Shown: positions 1 through 12,576, counted from the first letter of the stretch. The stretch: 64,000 nucleotides of DNA from Ruegeria haliotis (GCF_013377785.1 NZ_JABXWT010000001.1:186001-250000); one strand, 5' to 3'. Numbers and translations: made by a program. Notes: generated by a model from the letters alone, not told the origin.

Positions 1-1
1 G

Positions 2-448
2 GGTGAAGAGGGCGGTGCCGAGATCGCCGTGTTGACGCCAGTTCTGGACGCAATGTCCGAGCAGATGGATGCTCTGCAAAACCTGTTTTCAGCACAAGAA
101 TCCGAACGCGCAGAGGTTTCAGCCAAGCTTGGGCAACTGGTGGATACGATAGGGGAAATGAACCAGCGTCAGGCGGACAGCGAAGGTGTCACTGCCGCGC
201 TGGAACGTGTGGCTCTGGGTCAGGACGCTTTGCTGGATCATATGCGCGATCATGGCGCCGGCGACAGTATTGATGCGGAAAGCCGCATGCGCCTTCGTTC
301 GATGGATGTTCAGTTGCTGCGCATTCTCGAAGAGATTTCAGCAGGCCGTCAGGAAAGCATGAACGAGTTCCGTAAGGACATCGAACTGCTGGTCAAGGCA
401 ATGACCTTACCGCGCGGTGTGATACGTAACGTTTCGGAAGGAGAATAA
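2..448 (+). CDS. C-terminal part of an ExbB/MotA-like proton-channel family protein (5' end outside window)
   Basis: The frame is open from the first bases of the window, so this is the last 148 residues of a longer gene. The visible part is a hydrophilic, Glu/Gln-rich helical tail with no membrane segment, ending in a basic stretch. Its identity rests mainly on context: it ends 3 bases before a MotB/OmpA-like gene. In rhodobacteria an ExbB/TolQ/MotA-type membrane protein commonly sits in front of such a partner, and the channel helices would lie upstream. An in-frame TTG at 29 could be taken for a start, but the uninterrupted upstream frame argues against it. The family call is an inference. 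Confidence 0.5.
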   Translation, partial: GEEGGAEIAVLTPVLDAMSEQMDALQNLFSAQESERAEVSAKLGQLVDTIGEMNQRQADSEGVTAALERVALGQDALLDHMRDHGAGDSIDAESRMRLRSMDVQLLRILEEISAGRQESMNEFRKDIELLVKAMTLPRGVIRNVSEGE

Positions 449-451
449 CCA

Positions 452-2131
452 ATGGCCCTGTCCCGTCGCACCGGTCAACGGTTCCAGGGCTCGGTCTGGC
501 CCGGATTCGTGGATGCGATGACGGGTCTGTTGATGGTGCTGACCTTTGTCCTGACCATCTTTATGGTGGTTCAATTCGTCCTGCGAGAAACCATCTCGGG
601 GCAGGAGGATGAACTGACCGCACTTGCGGATGAAGTTGCAGCCTTGGCCGGGGCATTGGGTCTGGAAGAACGCGAGAACAGTCGCTTGCAGGCCCGGCTT
701 GGGGCGCTCAATACCACTCTGACCCGGGCCGAAGATGACTTGGCGCAGGCGCAGACACGCATTACCGATTTCGAAGCGCAAGTCGCGGCCTTGCTGGCTG
801 ATCAGGAGCGGTCGCTGGGGAATATCGCAGCTTTGGAAAGCCAACGCGAACAGCTGCTGACCGAACAAGAGGCCCTGAACCTTGCGCTAGCGCAAAGCCG
901 CGATGAAATTGACGCTCAGGCCGAGGCGGCGCGTTTGGCTGCTGCGCGGCGTGAAGCGCTGGAAGCTTTGGTAACCGATCTGGAGCAGAGCGGCGAAGCG
1001 CGCGCGGCACAGATTGCGGAGTTGGAGCAGCAGCTCAGCGACGAAGAAGCGACGCGGCTGGCCGAAGCGGCTGCGGCGGAAAACCTGCGCAACAGGCTGC
1101 AGAATGCCGATGCGGAGCTGACGGCCATGACGTTGGCACTGGAAGCGCAGCGTAAAGAAGCAGAGGACACATTGACCCTGCTAGCCGCCGCACAAGCCGC
1201 CAAAGCCGAACTTGAGCGGCAGTTTGGTGCGTTGAACAACGAAGAATTACGGGCGCAACTACAGGCTGCGCTGGCCGCCCAAACGCAGGCACAGACCGAG
1301 GCCGAAACGCAAAGGTCGCTGGCCGATGAGCGTGAGGCGTTGCTGGCAGTCGCGCGTAGTGCAATCTCGGCAGAACAGACTATATCCGCAAAGGCGCAGC
1401 GCGAGGCTGCCTTGCTGAATCAGCAGATTGCCGCCCTGCGCGGGCAGTTGGGATCGCTGCAGGCTTTGCTGGATGATTTCGAAGATCGCAACGCTGCCGC
1501 CGACATTCAGATCCAAACATTGGGTCAGGATCTGAACGCTGCGCTGGCCCGTGCCGCCTCGGAAGAACGGCGGCGGCGCTTGCTGGAGGAAGCGGAACGC
1601 ATTCGTCTTGAGGCCGAAGCCGAAGCATTGGCGGGGCAAAATCAGGAACTGACGGCTCAGGCCGAGGATCTGCAACGCTACCGCTCTGAGTTCTTTGGGC
1701 GGCTGCGGGATGTTTTGGGGGATCAGGACGGCGTGCGGATCGAAGGGGACCGGTTTGTCTTTTCATCCGAGGTGCTGTTTGCCACCGGTTCGGCTGTGCT
1801 GTCTGCCGAGGGCCGGCGGGAGGTCGCCAAGGTGGCCGATATCTTGCGCGTGGTGGCGGCGGAAATCCCGTCCGGCCTGAACTGGGTCATTCGGGTCGAC
1901 GGCCACACGGACAATGTGCCGTTTGCAGGATCAGGCAGATATCGCGACAACTGGGAGCTCAGCCAAGGCCGGGCCTTGTCGGTTGTGCGCTACATGGTCG
2001 ATGCACTGGGCATACCTCCGAACCGCCTGGCGGCAAACGGATTTGGTGAGTTCCAACCCGTCAACCCCGCTGACACCCCGGAGGCGCGAGCACAGAACCG
2101 GCGGATCGAGTTGAAACTTACTGAGAGGTAA
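452..2131 (+). CDS. MotB/OmpA-like peptidoglycan-binding protein with a long coiled coil
   Basis: The 559-residue protein has one N-terminal membrane helix (about residues 17-43), a very long Ala/Glu/Gln-rich coiled coil (about 46-415) and a C-terminal OmpA domain (about 425-559). Peptidoglycan-binding signatures are visible (DGHTDN, then NRRIELK near the end). The helix is preceded by FVDAMT, with Asp21 placed like the proton-binding Asp of MotB. The start has a good ribosome site (GGAAGGAG) and follows the ExbB-like gene by 3 bases, so the two are probably a proton-driven inner-membrane stator pair reaching the cell wall. It is not flagellar MotB: no flagellar genes are near and the coiled coil is far longer. 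It may act in envelope integrity or secretion. Confidence 0.8.
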   Translation: MALSRRTGQRFQGSVWPGFVDAMTGLLMVLTFVLTIFMVVQFVLRETISGQEDELTALADEVAALAGALGLEERENSRLQARLGALNTTLTRAEDDLAQAQTRITDFEAQVAALLADQERSLGNIAALESQREQLLTEQEALNLALAQSRDEIDAQAEAARLAAARREALEALVTDLEQSGEARAAQIAELEQQLSDEEATRLAEAAAAENLRNRLQNADAELTAMTLALEAQRKEAEDTLTLLAAAQAAKAELERQFGALNNEELRAQLQAALAAQTQAQTEAETQRSLADEREALLAVARSAISAEQTISAKAQREAALLNQQIAALRGQLGSLQALLDDFEDRNAAADIQIQTLGQDLNAALARAASEERRRRLLEEAERIRLEAEAEALAGQNQELTAQAEDLQRYRSEFFGRLRDVLGDQDGVRIEGDRFVFSSEVLFATGSAVLSAEGRREVAKVADILRVVAAEIPSGLNWVIRVDGHTDNVPFAGSGRYRDNWELSQGRALSVVRYMVDALGIPPNRLAANGFGEFQPVNPADTPEARAQNRRIELKLTER

Positions 2132-2166
2132 AGGAACACTCATTCCCAAAGGACGGCCTGTCAGGC

Positions 2167-3057
2167 TTATCGTCGGCCGAACCGAAAGCTTGGGTCTGGT
2201 GTGCCTGTAAAACACCGTGGGACGACCGGATAATCCTTGGTCAGAAAATAGGCATAAGTTCCGTCTGGGTATTCGGTGGAAACCGTAAACGCGCCATTGC
2301 AATGATCCAGAGTGCCGTGACCTTGGACATAGGAATAGTCTTCGTTGAAGGTACCATCGTAGCGGCCAGTCGGCGCGTTGCCGCCCGGGCGACTACCTGA
2401 TTTCAATCTATAGGATGATGTCAATTCGGTCACCTGTCCGTTGACCACACCCGTCATGGCATAGATCGGAAACCCGTCAGCAGCGTAGCCGATTAACGGC
2501 GAGTGACGGGTCGGAGACCAATCCAGAAGTTCGACGAGTCCCGATGGAATTCCGTGATAATGGTATTTTCCATTCGGCTGAACATGCGCGTAGTTCGCAT
2601 CAAGACCCAGTGCAATTGCTCCGCCCAAAGTGTTGTACGACCAGCCAGACTGCGGGTTGCCCTGCCAGAACTCAGCCGCCAGCGGATCGAAAACCACCCC
2701 ATTGAGTGAAACGCCAAAGTTCCAGCCCATATGCAGCCGCGTCACGGCTCCAGCTGAAGTCGGCGTCGTGGGTATGCTCAGTTTGACTTTCTGCTTTGAG
2801 ATCTGATGCGGATTGCCTCGGTTAGGGAACTGACCGACCAGATGATCAGGAATACCATTGGCAGACAGGCGGAGCTTTGACTTGCTTTCCTTGATTGTCG
2901 AACGACTGGTTCCGGGATCAACCGTCGCAGGTACAAGCCTCAGCGGTCTGGCCTCGATTTCATCATGATAGCGAAACCGGTGTTGGGCGGTTGCGATGAC
3001 TGCGATGGCGGATACCGCAAAAGCGGTACCCCAGATGATTGCAATTTTCTTTTTCAC
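2167..3057 (-). CDS. Exported YHYH-domain protein
   Basis: The family signature KYHYHGIPSG is present, followed by the region around GYAADGFPIYA and a C-terminal part with HGTLDHCNG. These features fit the YHYH domain family, which has no settled biochemical role. I chose the GTG at 3057 (296 residues) because it begins a clean signal peptide: basic VKKK, then a hydrophobic run ending ATAQ. An ATG at 3129 would add 24 residues in front of it. The gene is convergent with the OmpA-like gene (35-base gap), so it does not belong to that operon. Conserved His, Cys and Asp residues suggest metal or ligand binding outside the cytoplasm; this is inference. Confidence 0.75.
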   Translation of the reverse strand: MKKKIAIIWGTAFAVSAIAVIATAQHRFRYHDEIEARPLRLVPATVDPGTSRSTIKESKSKLRLSANGIPDHLVGQFPNRGNPHQISKQKVKLSIPTTPTSAGAVTRLHMGWNFGVSLNGVVFDPLAAEFWQGNPQSGWSYNTLGGAIALGLDANYAHVQPNGKYHYHGIPSGLVELLDWSPTRHSPLIGYAADGFPIYAMTGVVNGQVTELTSSYRLKSGSRPGGNAPTGRYDGTFNEDYSYVQGHGTLDHCNGAFTVSTEYPDGTYAYFLTKDYPVVPRCFTGTPDPSFRFGRR

Positions 3058-3169
3058 TCCCCTATTCCCCTGTTGGTTGGATATGGGGTAAAACGACGCC
3101 CGGCTAAATTTCCGTCGGTCTGATGTCAAAATACCTTTGAGGATTATTGCATTCGTGTAGCCAAAAACG

Positions 3170-3204
3170 AAAACCCCCGGCGATTGACTGTCGCCGGGGG
3201 TTTC
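3170..3204 (-). terminator. Rho-independent terminator of clpA
   Basis: A perfect 13-bp stem (AAACCCCCGGCGA and its complement) with a 7-base loop lies about 20 bases after the clpA stop. Read on the minus strand it is followed by a T-rich tract (TTTTCGTTTTT). Confidence 0.9.
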
Positions 3205-3225
3205 GTGGTGTAGACTGTTTTCAGA

Positions 3226-5550
3226 TCAATCGGCTGTCAACAGCGGGGGTTTGTCGCCTGGAATACGCCGTTGATCCGGACCCAGAATTTCCAGATCCAA
3301 CTCGCCTTTCTTGATCGACACACGTACGATCCCGCCTTTTGCCAGTTTTCCGAACAAAAGCTCTTCGGCCAGCGGCTTCTTGATGTGTTCCTGGATCACG
3401 CGACCCAGCGGGCGGGCGCCCATTTTGTCGTCATAGCCCTTGTCGGCCAGCCATTCGGCGGCTTTGGCTGTCAGGTCGATGGTAACACCCCGATCCAACA
3501 ACTGCGCCTCTAACTGCAGGACGAATTTCTCGACTACCTGCAAGATGACTTCTTTCGGCAGCGGCGCGAAGGAAATCACCGCGTCCAGACGGTTGCGGAA
3601 TTCGGGTGTGAACATCCGCTCGATGGCAGCAGTATCTTCACCTTCGCGGCGATCACGGGCAAAGCCGATGGCGGCCTTGGCCTGTTCCTGCGCACCCGCG
3701 TTCGAAGTCATGATCAGAACCACGTTGCGGAAATTCACCGTCCGGCCATTGTGATCGGTCAGCTCACCGTGGTCCATCACCTGCAACAGGATATTGAACA
3801 CGTCCGGGTGAGCCTTTTCGATCTCATCCAGCAGCAGGACACAATGTGGGTGCTGGTCGACCCCGTCGGTCAGCAGGCCGCCCTGATCAAAGCCGACATA
3901 CCCCGGAGGCGCGCCGATCAAACGGCTAACTGCGTGCTTCTCCATGTATTCCGACATATCGAAGCGCAGCAGTTCTACGCCCAGCGTATCCGCAAGTTGC
4001 TTTGCCACCTCGGTCTTACCAACGCCAGTGGGTCCGGCGAACAGGTAATTGCCGATGGGCTTTTCAGGTTCACGCAAACCGGCGCGAGCCAGTTTGATCG
4101 CACTCGCCAGAGCCTCGATGGCCAAGTCTTGCCCGAACACCACTCGTTTCAGCGACGCTTCGAGGTCTTTCAACAACACTGCATCGTCTTTGGTGACGTT
4201 CTTGGGTGGGATGCGGGCGATCTTGGCAACCACCGCCTCGATCTCTTTCACACCGATGGTCTTGCGGCGCTTGCTTTCCGCAACCAGATGTTGGGCTGCA
4301 CCGGCCTCATCAATCACGTCGATGGCCTTGTCCGGCAGTTTGCGGTCGTTGATATAGCGTGCGGCCAGTTCCACAGCCGTCTTGATCGCGTCGGCAGTGT
4401 ATTTGATGTCGTGATGCTCTTCGAAATACGGCTTGAGGCCGCGCAGAATTTTGACGCTGTCCTCAACAGACGGCTCGTTCACGTCAATCTTCTGGAACCG
4501 ACGCGCAAGTGCGCGGTCTTTTTCGAAATGCTGCCGGAATTCCTTGTACGTGGTCGAGCCCATCGTACGCAGCTTGCCGCCCTGTAGGGCAGGTTTCAGC
4601 AAGTTCGACGCATCCATCGCGCCACCAGATGTTGCACCGGCGCCGATCACCGTATGGATCTCGTCAATGAACAGCACCGCGTCCGGGTGCTCCTCCAGCT
4701 CAGTCACAACGGCTTTGAGACGTTCTTCGAAATCACCGCGATAGCGGGTGCCTGCCAGCAGCGCGCCCATATCAAGTGAGTAGATCGTGGTGTTGGCCAG
4801 CACTTCGGGCGCTTGCCCAGCGACGATCTTATGGGCCAAACCTTCGGCAATGGCTGTTTTACCCACGCCTGGATCCCCGACCAGCAGCGGGTTGTTCTTA
4901 CGACGGCGACAGAGCACTTGAATGCAGCGCTCGACCTCGTCGGACCGTCCAATCAGGGGGTCCACATCACCTGCGCGGGATTTCGCGTTCAGGTCGATGC
5001 AGTATTTCCCCAGTGCACTTTCCTTTTGCTCGGCCTCGCCAGAACCGGACTGAATTTCTTCCTCGACCTGATCCGCTCCGGACACAGACCGGCTTTCGCC
5101 GTAAGCTGGGTCTTTGGCAACACCATGCGCGATGAAGTTTACCGCGTCATAGCGGGTCATGTCTTGTTCCTGCAGGAAATAGGCTGCGTTGCTTTCGCGT
5201 TCTGCAAAGATTGCAACCAGAACGTTTGCCCCGGTCACTTCGGTGCGGCCAGAGCTTTGTACGTGGATTGCAGCGCGCTGAATAACGCGCTGGAAGGCCG
5301 CTGTTGGTACCGCTTCAGAACCGTCGATATCCGTAACAAGATTCGACAGATCTTCGTCGATGAATTCGACCAATGTGCTGCGTAACTCTTCCAGATCGAC
5401 GCTACACGCTTTCATCACGCGGATGGCGTCCGGCTCTTCCAGAAGCGCCAGCAGCAGATGCTCTAGCGTCGCGAATTCATGTCGCCGTTCATTCGCAGCC
5501 GCCAGGGCCGCGTGGATGGCTTGTTCTAGTGTGCTCGAGAATGAAGGCAC
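3226..5550 (-). CDS. clpA: ATP-dependent Clp protease ATP-binding subunit ClpA
   Basis: ClpA is the AAA+ unfoldase that feeds substrates to the ClpP peptidase in the cytoplasm. The 774-residue protein shows an N-terminal Clp repeat domain (1-150), a first AAA+ module with Walker A GDPGVGKT near residue 225, and a second with GPTGVGKT near residue 505. The ClpP-docking loop appears as AAIGFARD, so this is a ClpP partner and not ClpB. There is no long middle coiled coil. I chose the GTG at 5550, which begins the family-typical [10 protein letters not shown] and has GAGGAG 8 bases upstream; an ATG at 5658 would add 36 low-complexity residues. A CTTGAAG heptamer on the minus strand near 5659 may mark a heat-shock promoter. 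No clpS gene is next to it. Confidence 0.97.
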   Translation of the reverse strand: MPSFSSTLEQAIHAALAAANERRHEFATLEHLLLALLEEPDAIRVMKACSVDLEELRSTLVEFIDEDLSNLVTDIDGSEAVPTAAFQRVIQRAAIHVQSSGRTEVTGANVLVAIFAERESNAAYFLQEQDMTRYDAVNFIAHGVAKDPAYGESRSVSGADQVEEEIQSGSGEAEQKESALGKYCIDLNAKSRAGDVDPLIGRSDEVERCIQVLCRRRKNNPLLVGDPGVGKTAIAEGLAHKIVAGQAPEVLANTTIYSLDMGALLAGTRYRGDFEERLKAVVTELEEHPDAVLFIDEIHTVIGAGATSGGAMDASNLLKPALQGGKLRTMGSTTYKEFRQHFEKDRALARRFQKIDVNEPSVEDSVKILRGLKPYFEEHHDIKYTADAIKTAVELAARYINDRKLPDKAIDVIDEAGAAQHLVAESKRRKTIGVKEIEAVVAKIARIPPKNVTKDDAVLLKDLEASLKRVVFGQDLAIEALASAIKLARAGLREPEKPIGNYLFAGPTGVGKTEVAKQLADTLGVELLRFDMSEYMEKHAVSRLIGAPPGYVGFDQGGLLTDGVDQHPHCVLLLDEIEKAHPDVFNILLQVMDHGELTDHNGRTVNFRNVVLIMTSNAGAQEQAKAAIGFARDRREGEDTAAIERMFTPEFRNRLDAVISFAPLPKEVILQVVEKFVLQLEAQLLDRGVTIDLTAKAAEWLADKGYDDKMGARPLGRVIQEHIKKPLAEELLFGKLAKGGIVRVSIKKGELDLEILGPDQRRIPGDKPPLLTAD

Positions 5551-5723
5551 GCGGGTGCTCCTCTGTCTTGGGTCAGAAGGGGGCGGGCTTCGGCCGGATC
5601 CCCATCCCAACCATGTCCTCATACTATTAGAGTTTGGTTGATCGGCGCCCGGCTTCAAGGGTTTTCTTTCACTTGACAGTCACATTTCCTGTGACCGTGG
5701 CCGTGAAGAGGGGCAAATAGGCA

Positions 5724-6491
5724 TTAATAGTGGTCTTTTCTACCCCGAATTTCTGCAAAGACCGCCGCTGGGTCAGAATCTTTCATACCCAGGTGGGCCT
5801 GAATCGCCGGATTACCAGCGCGCAGAAAGGGATTTGTGGCCTTTTCCAGGACCAGTTTTGAGGGCACTGTCGCTTCCCCTGCGGCGCGGGCGCGTTCAAT
5901 ATCCGCGGCTCGGTTCTGCAATGCGGTATTGTCGGGATCGATGGTCAGTGCAAATCTGGCGTTGGACTGGGTGTATTCGTGGCCGGAACAGACCAGAGTA
6001 TCATCGGGCAGGGCGCTCAGTTTGCTCAGAGACTGCCACATTTGCGCGGGCGTCCCTTCGAACAATCGACCGCATCCAAGGGCCATCAGGCTGTCGGCCG
6101 TAAACACAACCAAGCTTTCGGGCATGTGAAACGCGACATGCCCGAGGGTGTGGCCGGATGCGTCCAGAACGTGCACCGGTTCGCCGGCGATATGAAACGT
6201 GTCGCCTTCGGCCACCTGTACATCCAGTGCGGGCAGCCGGTGTGCGTCCGCTGCGGCACCGATGACTTTGGCCGGGTGTTTGTCCAGAATACCTTGGAGC
6301 CCATCCACATGGTCCCAATGATGGTGGGTCAGCAGCACGTGGCTCAGGGTCCAGCCCCGCGCGTCCAACTCTTGCAGAATGGGCCCGGCTTCGGGCGCGT
6401 CGATCAGGGCGGTCTGGCCACTGACCGCATCGTGCGCCAGAAAGGCATAATTGTCGCTGAGGCAGGGAATGGTGACGATCTCAAGAGGCAT
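5724..6491 (-). CDS. gloB: Hydroxyacylglutathione hydrolase (glyoxalase II)
   Basis: Glyoxalase II hydrolyses S-lactoylglutathione to D-lactate and glutathione in methylglyoxal detoxification. The 255-residue protein has the metallo-beta-lactamase metal motif THHHWDH at residues 55-61, further metal ligands in SGHTLGH and CSGHEYT, and the C-terminal substrate domain ending RGRKDHY. Length is normal for the family. It lies upstream of clpA on the same strand with a 173-base gap, and is divergent from a methyltransferase gene; in many alphaproteobacteria gloB and a methyltransferase are paired in this way. Confidence 0.96.
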   Translation of the reverse strand: MPLEIVTIPCLSDNYAFLAHDAVSGQTALIDAPEAGPILQELDARGWTLSHVLLTHHHWDHVDGLQGILDKHPAKVIGAAADAHRLPALDVQVAEGDTFHIAGEPVHVLDASGHTLGHVAFHMPESLVVFTADSLMALGCGRLFEGTPAQMWQSLSKLSALPDDTLVCSGHEYTQSNARFALTIDPDNTALQNRAADIERARAAGEATVPSKLVLEKATNPFLRAGNPAIQAHLGMKDSDPAAVFAEIRGRKDHY

Positions 6492-6552
6492 GGCCTTTTG
6501 CCCTTTCGTTGCTAGACTGCGCCCAGCTAAGCCGATTGACCGGGTGTTCGCA

Positions 6553-7287
6553 ATGCATCTTGATGTGCAGGATCTGAGGAATTTTTACTATCGCAGCACG
6601 CTGGGGCGGGCAGCGCAGGCTGCCATTCGCGGACGCGTCCTCGATCTGTGGCCCGAGGCCAAGGGGCAGACGGTTGCAGGCTTTGGTTTTGCCGTGCCGC
6701 TGTTGCGGCCTTATCTGGCGGATGCGCGTCGCGTGATCGGCTTGATGCCGGGTCCGCAAGGAGTGATGCCGTGGCCTGCGGGGATGCCCAATGTGTCCGT
6801 TTTGACGGAAGAAACCCTTTGGCCCATTGAAACCGGGCATGTGGACAAGCTTGTGGTCATGCACGGGTTGGAGACCTCTGAGCGTCCCAGCCAATTGCTT
6901 GAAGAATGCTGGCGCGTGTTGGGGCCCGGTGGCAGAGCCCTGTTTGTCGTGCCAAACCGGACAGGACTATGGTCGCGGTCGGACCGCACACCGTTTGGGT
7001 TTGGCCGCCCATATTCTGCGTCGCAGCTGGAAAGTCAGCTTAAGGCACATCATTTCGTGCCCGAGGCCCATTGTTCTGCCCTATATCTGCCCCCTTCGTT
7101 CCGGCGGTTCTGGCTAAAGTCCGGCAACCTGATTGAAAAGACAGGTCAGCGCATTCCAACGGTCATGGCGGGCGGTGTTCTTATCGTTGAGGCAAGCAAG
7201 CTTATTCGACCACCAGGCGGTACCGTGACCAAAGACACCGCCAAGCGCCCGATCAAGGCACTGGATGGCCTGCTCAAACCGGCATGA
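6553..7287 (+). CDS. Class I SAM-dependent methyltransferase (methyltransferase type 11-like)
   Basis: The 244-residue protein has a degenerate Rossmann SAM-binding region ([15 protein letters not shown] where motif I is expected) and a clear later motif, [22 protein letters not shown], which is typical of type 11 methyltransferases. The substrate is not evident. I chose the ATG at 6553, giving a 61-base divergent gap to gloB; longer in-frame starts would run into gloB. The glycine-rich SAM loop is less canonical than usual, so activity is likely but not certain. Confidence 0.8.
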   Translation: MHLDVQDLRNFYYRSTLGRAAQAAIRGRVLDLWPEAKGQTVAGFGFAVPLLRPYLADARRVIGLMPGPQGVMPWPAGMPNVSVLTEETLWPIETGHVDKLVVMHGLETSERPSQLLEECWRVLGPGGRALFVVPNRTGLWSRSDRTPFGFGRPYSASQLESQLKAHHFVPEAHCSALYLPPSFRRFWLKSGNLIEKTGQRIPTVMAGGVLIVEASKLIRPPGGTVTKDTAKRPIKALDGLLKPA

Positions 7288-7438
7288 TGTGACGGGACTG
7301 TAGGCGCTGCCGTGGGAGAGCAAAGCTGAGGGAAAAAAGCCACAGGAATCGCAAAAACCTGCACTTTAGTAACATTTTTCAACCCGGTTAGCGCGTCCAA
7401 AGGGTCGCACTTATTGTAAGTATCTGAAAAGTAACGTT

Positions 7439-7466
7439 TTGTGGATAAGGCCGTTACCGCTATACT
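7439..7466 (+). promoter_or_regulatory. Candidate sigma70 promoter for atpHAGDC, overlapping a DnaA-box sequence
   Basis: TTGTGG and TATACT are separated by 16 bases. The -35 region overlaps TGTGGATAA (7440-7448), the exact complement of the consensus DnaA box TTATCCACA. Transcription would start near 7473, leaving a leader of about 130 bases. Confidence 0.45.
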
Positions 7467-7513
7467 ATATTGCTAGCTGGGTTCGGCTCTGCTACATCCC
7501 CGGTGATTTTGAT

Positions 7514-7540
7514 CCCCGCCCTAAATGGACGGGGTTTCTT
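7514..7540 (+). terminator. Hairpin with short T tract in the atp leader (possible attenuator)
   Basis: CCCCG (7514-7518) pairs with CGGGG (7530-7534), with extra CC/GG pairing inside, followed by TTTCTT. It lies between the candidate promoter and atpH, so it would act within the leader and not at the end of a gene. Confidence 0.3.
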
Positions 7541-7601
7541 CACGCCCCCGGGGTAGCTGCCGCAACGCGAATTCGGGGCCTAAAATATCGGAAGGGTGGA
7601 C

Positions 7602-8162
7602 GTGTCCGAACCAGCTTCGATTTCCACAGGCATTGCTCAGCGCTATGCCACGGCGATTTTCGAGATCGCCAAAGAGAACAACGACCTTTCAGGTCTGGAA
7701 TCCGGCATCAATGATCTGGCAGCAGCTTTGGGCGAAAGCGCCGATTTGCGCGACCTGATTGCGTCGCCGCTGATTTCGCGCTCCGAACAGGAAGCGGCGA
7801 TTATCGCGATTGCCGACAAGATGGGCCTGCACGCCATCCTGCGCAACACGCTGGCTTTGATGGCACAGAAACGCCGCCTGTTTGTCGTACCGCAGCTGGT
7901 ACACGTTTTACGTGAAATGCTTGCTGATGAGCGTGGTGAAGTGACCGCCGATGTCGCGTCTGCCAAGACGCTGACCAAGACTCAGATGGAAAAACTGTCC
8001 AAAACGCTATCCGAGCGTGTGGGCAAGACTGTGACAATCAATACGACCGTCGATGAAAGCCTCATTGGCGGTCTTGTCGTTAAAGTGGGCTCGAAGATGA
8101 TCGATAGCTCGATCCGCTCCAAGCTCAACTCCCTACAGAATGCAATGAAAGAGGTCGGATAA
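7602..8162 (+). CDS. atpH: ATP synthase F1 delta subunit
   Basis: The delta subunit sits on top of F1 and ties it to the peripheral stalk. The protein (186 residues) shows the family pattern: an N-terminal helical domain starting SEPASISTGIAQRYA and a C-terminal stretch with DESLIGGLVVKVGSK. I chose the GTG at 7602 because GGAAGGG lies 5 bases upstream and this gives the usual MSEPASIS start; a GTG at 7596 is possible. It is the first gene of atpHAGDC and abuts atpA with no gap. The membrane F0 genes are not in this window, which fits the split F1/F0 operons known in rhodobacteria. Confidence 0.96.
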   Translation: MSEPASISTGIAQRYATAIFEIAKENNDLSGLESGINDLAAALGESADLRDLIASPLISRSEQEAAIIAIADKMGLHAILRNTLALMAQKRRLFVVPQLVHVLREMLADERGEVTADVASAKTLTKTQMEKLSKTLSERVGKTVTINTTVDESLIGGLVVKVGSKMIDSSIRSKLNSLQNAMKEVG

Positions 8163-9701
8163 ATGGGAATCCAAGCTGCAGAGATTTCTGCAATCCTGAA
8201 GGACCAGATCAAGAACTTTGGTCAGGAAGCTGAAGTAGCCGAGATCGGCCGCGTGCTGAGTGTCGGTGACGGGATTGCCCGTGTATACGGCCTGGACAAC
8301 GTGCAAGCCGGTGAGATGGTCGAATTCCCCGGCGGCATCATGGGCATGGCCCTGAACCTGGAAAGCGACAACGTCGGTGTCGTTATCTTCGGGTCCGACC
8401 GCGACATCAAAGAAGGTGACATCGTTAAGCGCACCGACTCGATCGTGGACGTTCCGATTGGCAACGGCCTGCTGGGTCGTGTTGTTGACGGTCTGGGCAA
8501 TCCGCTGGACGGTAAAGGCCCCATCGAATCCACCGAGCGCGGCGTTGCTGACGTCAAGGCGCCGGGCATCATCCCGCGTAAATCGGTGCACGAGCCGATG
8601 GCGACCGGCCTGAAATCGGTTGACGCGATGATCCCGATTGGCCGTGGCCAGCGTGAGCTGATCATTGGTGACCGTCAGACCGGTAAGACCGCCGTTGCTC
8701 TGGACGCGATCCTGAACCAGAAAACCGTGAATGAAGCAGCTGGCGACGATGAGTCGAAAAAGCTGTACTGCGTTTATGTTGCGATTGGTCAAAAGCGTTC
8801 GACTGTTGCTCAGCTGGTGAAGAAACTGGAAGAATCCGGCGCGATTGATTATTCGATCGTTGTGGCTGCAACCGCGTCTGATCCGGCGCCTATGCAGTTC
8901 CTGGCACCTTACGCCGCAACTGCGATGGCAGAATTCTTCCGTGACAATGGCCGTCACGCGCTGATCATTTATGATGACCTGTCGAAACAGGCTGTGTCTT
9001 ATCGCCAGATGTCGCTTCTGCTGCGTCGTCCGCCCGGACGTGAAGCTTATCCTGGCGACGTTTTCTACCTCCACTCCCGCCTGCTGGAACGTTCGGCCAA
9101 GCTGAACGAAGATTTTGGTGGTGGATCGCTGACTGCTCTGCCAGTTATCGAAACCCAAGGTGGTGACGTTTCGGCGTTTATTCCGACCAACGTGATCTCG
9201 ATCACCGACGGTCAGATCTTCCTGGAGACCGAGCTGTTCTATCAGGGCATCCGTCCTGCTGTGAACACCGGTCTGTCGGTTTCGCGTGTGGGTTCCTCGG
9301 CTCAGACCAACTCGATGAAGTCGGTTGCTGGTCCTGTGAAACTGGAGCTGGCTCAGTACCGTGAAATGGCTGCGTTTGCGCAGTTTGGTTCCGACCTCGA
9401 CGCCGCAACCCAGCAGCTGCTGAACCGTGGTGCGCGTCTGACCGAGCTGATGAAGCAGCCACAGTACTCGCCGCTGACCAACGCCGAAATCGTCTGCGTC
9501 ATCTTTGCGGGCACCAACGGTTACCTCGACAAGATCGACGTGACAGATATTGGTCGCTACGAGGCTGGCCTGCTGGCGCACCTGCGTGGCAAACATGCTG
9601 ACCTGCTTGGCTGGATCACCAACGAAGATCCCAAGATCAAGGGCGATGCTGCCGATAAGATCAAGGCTGCGCTGGACGAATACGCCGCAACCTTCGCTTA
9701 A
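8163..9701 (+). CDS. atpA: ATP synthase F1 alpha subunit
   Basis: The alpha subunit is the non-catalytic nucleotide-binding subunit of the F1 hexamer. The 512-residue protein carries the P-loop GDRQTGKT near residue 170, the region [20 protein letters not shown] and the signature around [20 protein letters not shown]. Length and start are standard, and the ATG directly follows the atpH stop. Codon use is strongly biased (CTG, CGT, GGT), as expected for a highly expressed gene. Confidence 0.99.
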   Translation: MGIQAAEISAILKDQIKNFGQEAEVAEIGRVLSVGDGIARVYGLDNVQAGEMVEFPGGIMGMALNLESDNVGVVIFGSDRDIKEGDIVKRTDSIVDVPIGNGLLGRVVDGLGNPLDGKGPIESTERGVADVKAPGIIPRKSVHEPMATGLKSVDAMIPIGRGQRELIIGDRQTGKTAVALDAILNQKTVNEAAGDDESKKLYCVYVAIGQKRSTVAQLVKKLEESGAIDYSIVVAATASDPAPMQFLAPYAATAMAEFFRDNGRHALIIYDDLSKQAVSYRQMSLLLRRPPGREAYPGDVFYLHSRLLERSAKLNEDFGGGSLTALPVIETQGGDVSAFIPTNVISITDGQIFLETELFYQGIRPAVNTGLSVSRVGSSAQTNSMKSVAGPVKLELAQYREMAAFAQFGSDLDAATQQLLNRGARLTELMKQPQYSPLTNAEIVCVIFAGTNGYLDKIDVTDIGRYEAGLLAHLRGKHADLLGWITNEDPKIKGDAADKIKAALDEYAATFA

Positions 9702-9716
9702 GGGAGAGGCGGGCAC

Positions 9717-12037
<2,321 letters not shown>

Positions 12038-12049
12038 GGAGCACACCTG

Positions 12050-12460
12050 ATGGCAAACACAATGCAATTCGACCTCGTCAGCCCCGAGCGGAGCCTTGCT
12101 TCGCTTGAGGCCAGCGCGGTCCAGATTCCCGGCGCGGACGGGGACATGACGGCAATGCCCGACCATGCCCCCACAATCACCACGCTGCGCCCCGGTCTGC
12201 TGAAGGTCGAGGCACCCGAAGGGTCCAGCGAATACCTGGTCACTGGCGGGTTTGCCCAGATCAACGGCGATGGCCTGTCGGTTCTGGCTGAAAAGGCCAT
12301 TCCGGTTGCTGAGGTGACCCGGTCGCATCTTGACGACCTGATCGCCGAGGCGCGCGCTTCGCATGAGGTGGCGAAAGCCAGCGATGATCAATCCATCGTT
12401 GACGACGCTGCTAAGCTGCTGGCTGACATGGAAGCCTTGGGAACGCATATGAGCCTGTAA
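12050..12460 (+). CDS. atpC: ATP synthase F1 epsilon subunit
   Basis: Epsilon binds gamma and can inhibit ATP hydrolysis. The 136-residue protein has the beta-sandwich start [14 protein letters not shown], the region [20 protein letters not shown] and a C-terminal helical tail. AAGGAG lies 7 bases before the ATG. It is the last atp gene; a strong terminator follows. Confidence 0.97.
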   Translation: MANTMQFDLVSPERSLASLEASAVQIPGADGDMTAMPDHAPTITTLRPGLLKVEAPEGSSEYLVTGGFAQINGDGLSVLAEKAIPVAEVTRSHLDDLIAEARASHEVAKASDDQSIVDDAAKLLADMEALGTHMSL

Positions 12461-12487
12461 CGGTTTCATAGCATTGGAAATTTTGAA

Positions 12488-12516
12488 ACGGCCCCACGAA
12501 TGTGGGGCCGTTTTTT
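12488..12516 (+). terminator. Rho-independent terminator of the atp operon
   Basis: A perfect 10-bp stem (ACGGCCCCAC and complement) with a GAAT loop is followed by TTTTTT, 27 bases after the atpC stop. Confidence 0.95.
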
Positions 12517-12576
12517 GTCGTGCTTTTGCCCAGAAGCCGGGGTAAGCTACAGAAATTCAAGAATAATGATGACAGA

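Larger units (their letters stand above)
7288..7601 (+). other. Leader and promoter region of the atp operon (no gene)
   Basis: No open frame here looks like a gene. The stretch holds a candidate promoter (7439-7466), a DnaA-box sequence inside it (7440-7448), and a GC-rich hairpin followed by TTTCTT (7514-7540), all upstream of atpH. Confidence 0.6.

Noticed and set aside
3751..4587. 278-codon plus-strand frame opposite clpA
   Set aside because: Lies within the conserved AAA+ modules of clpA on the other strand.
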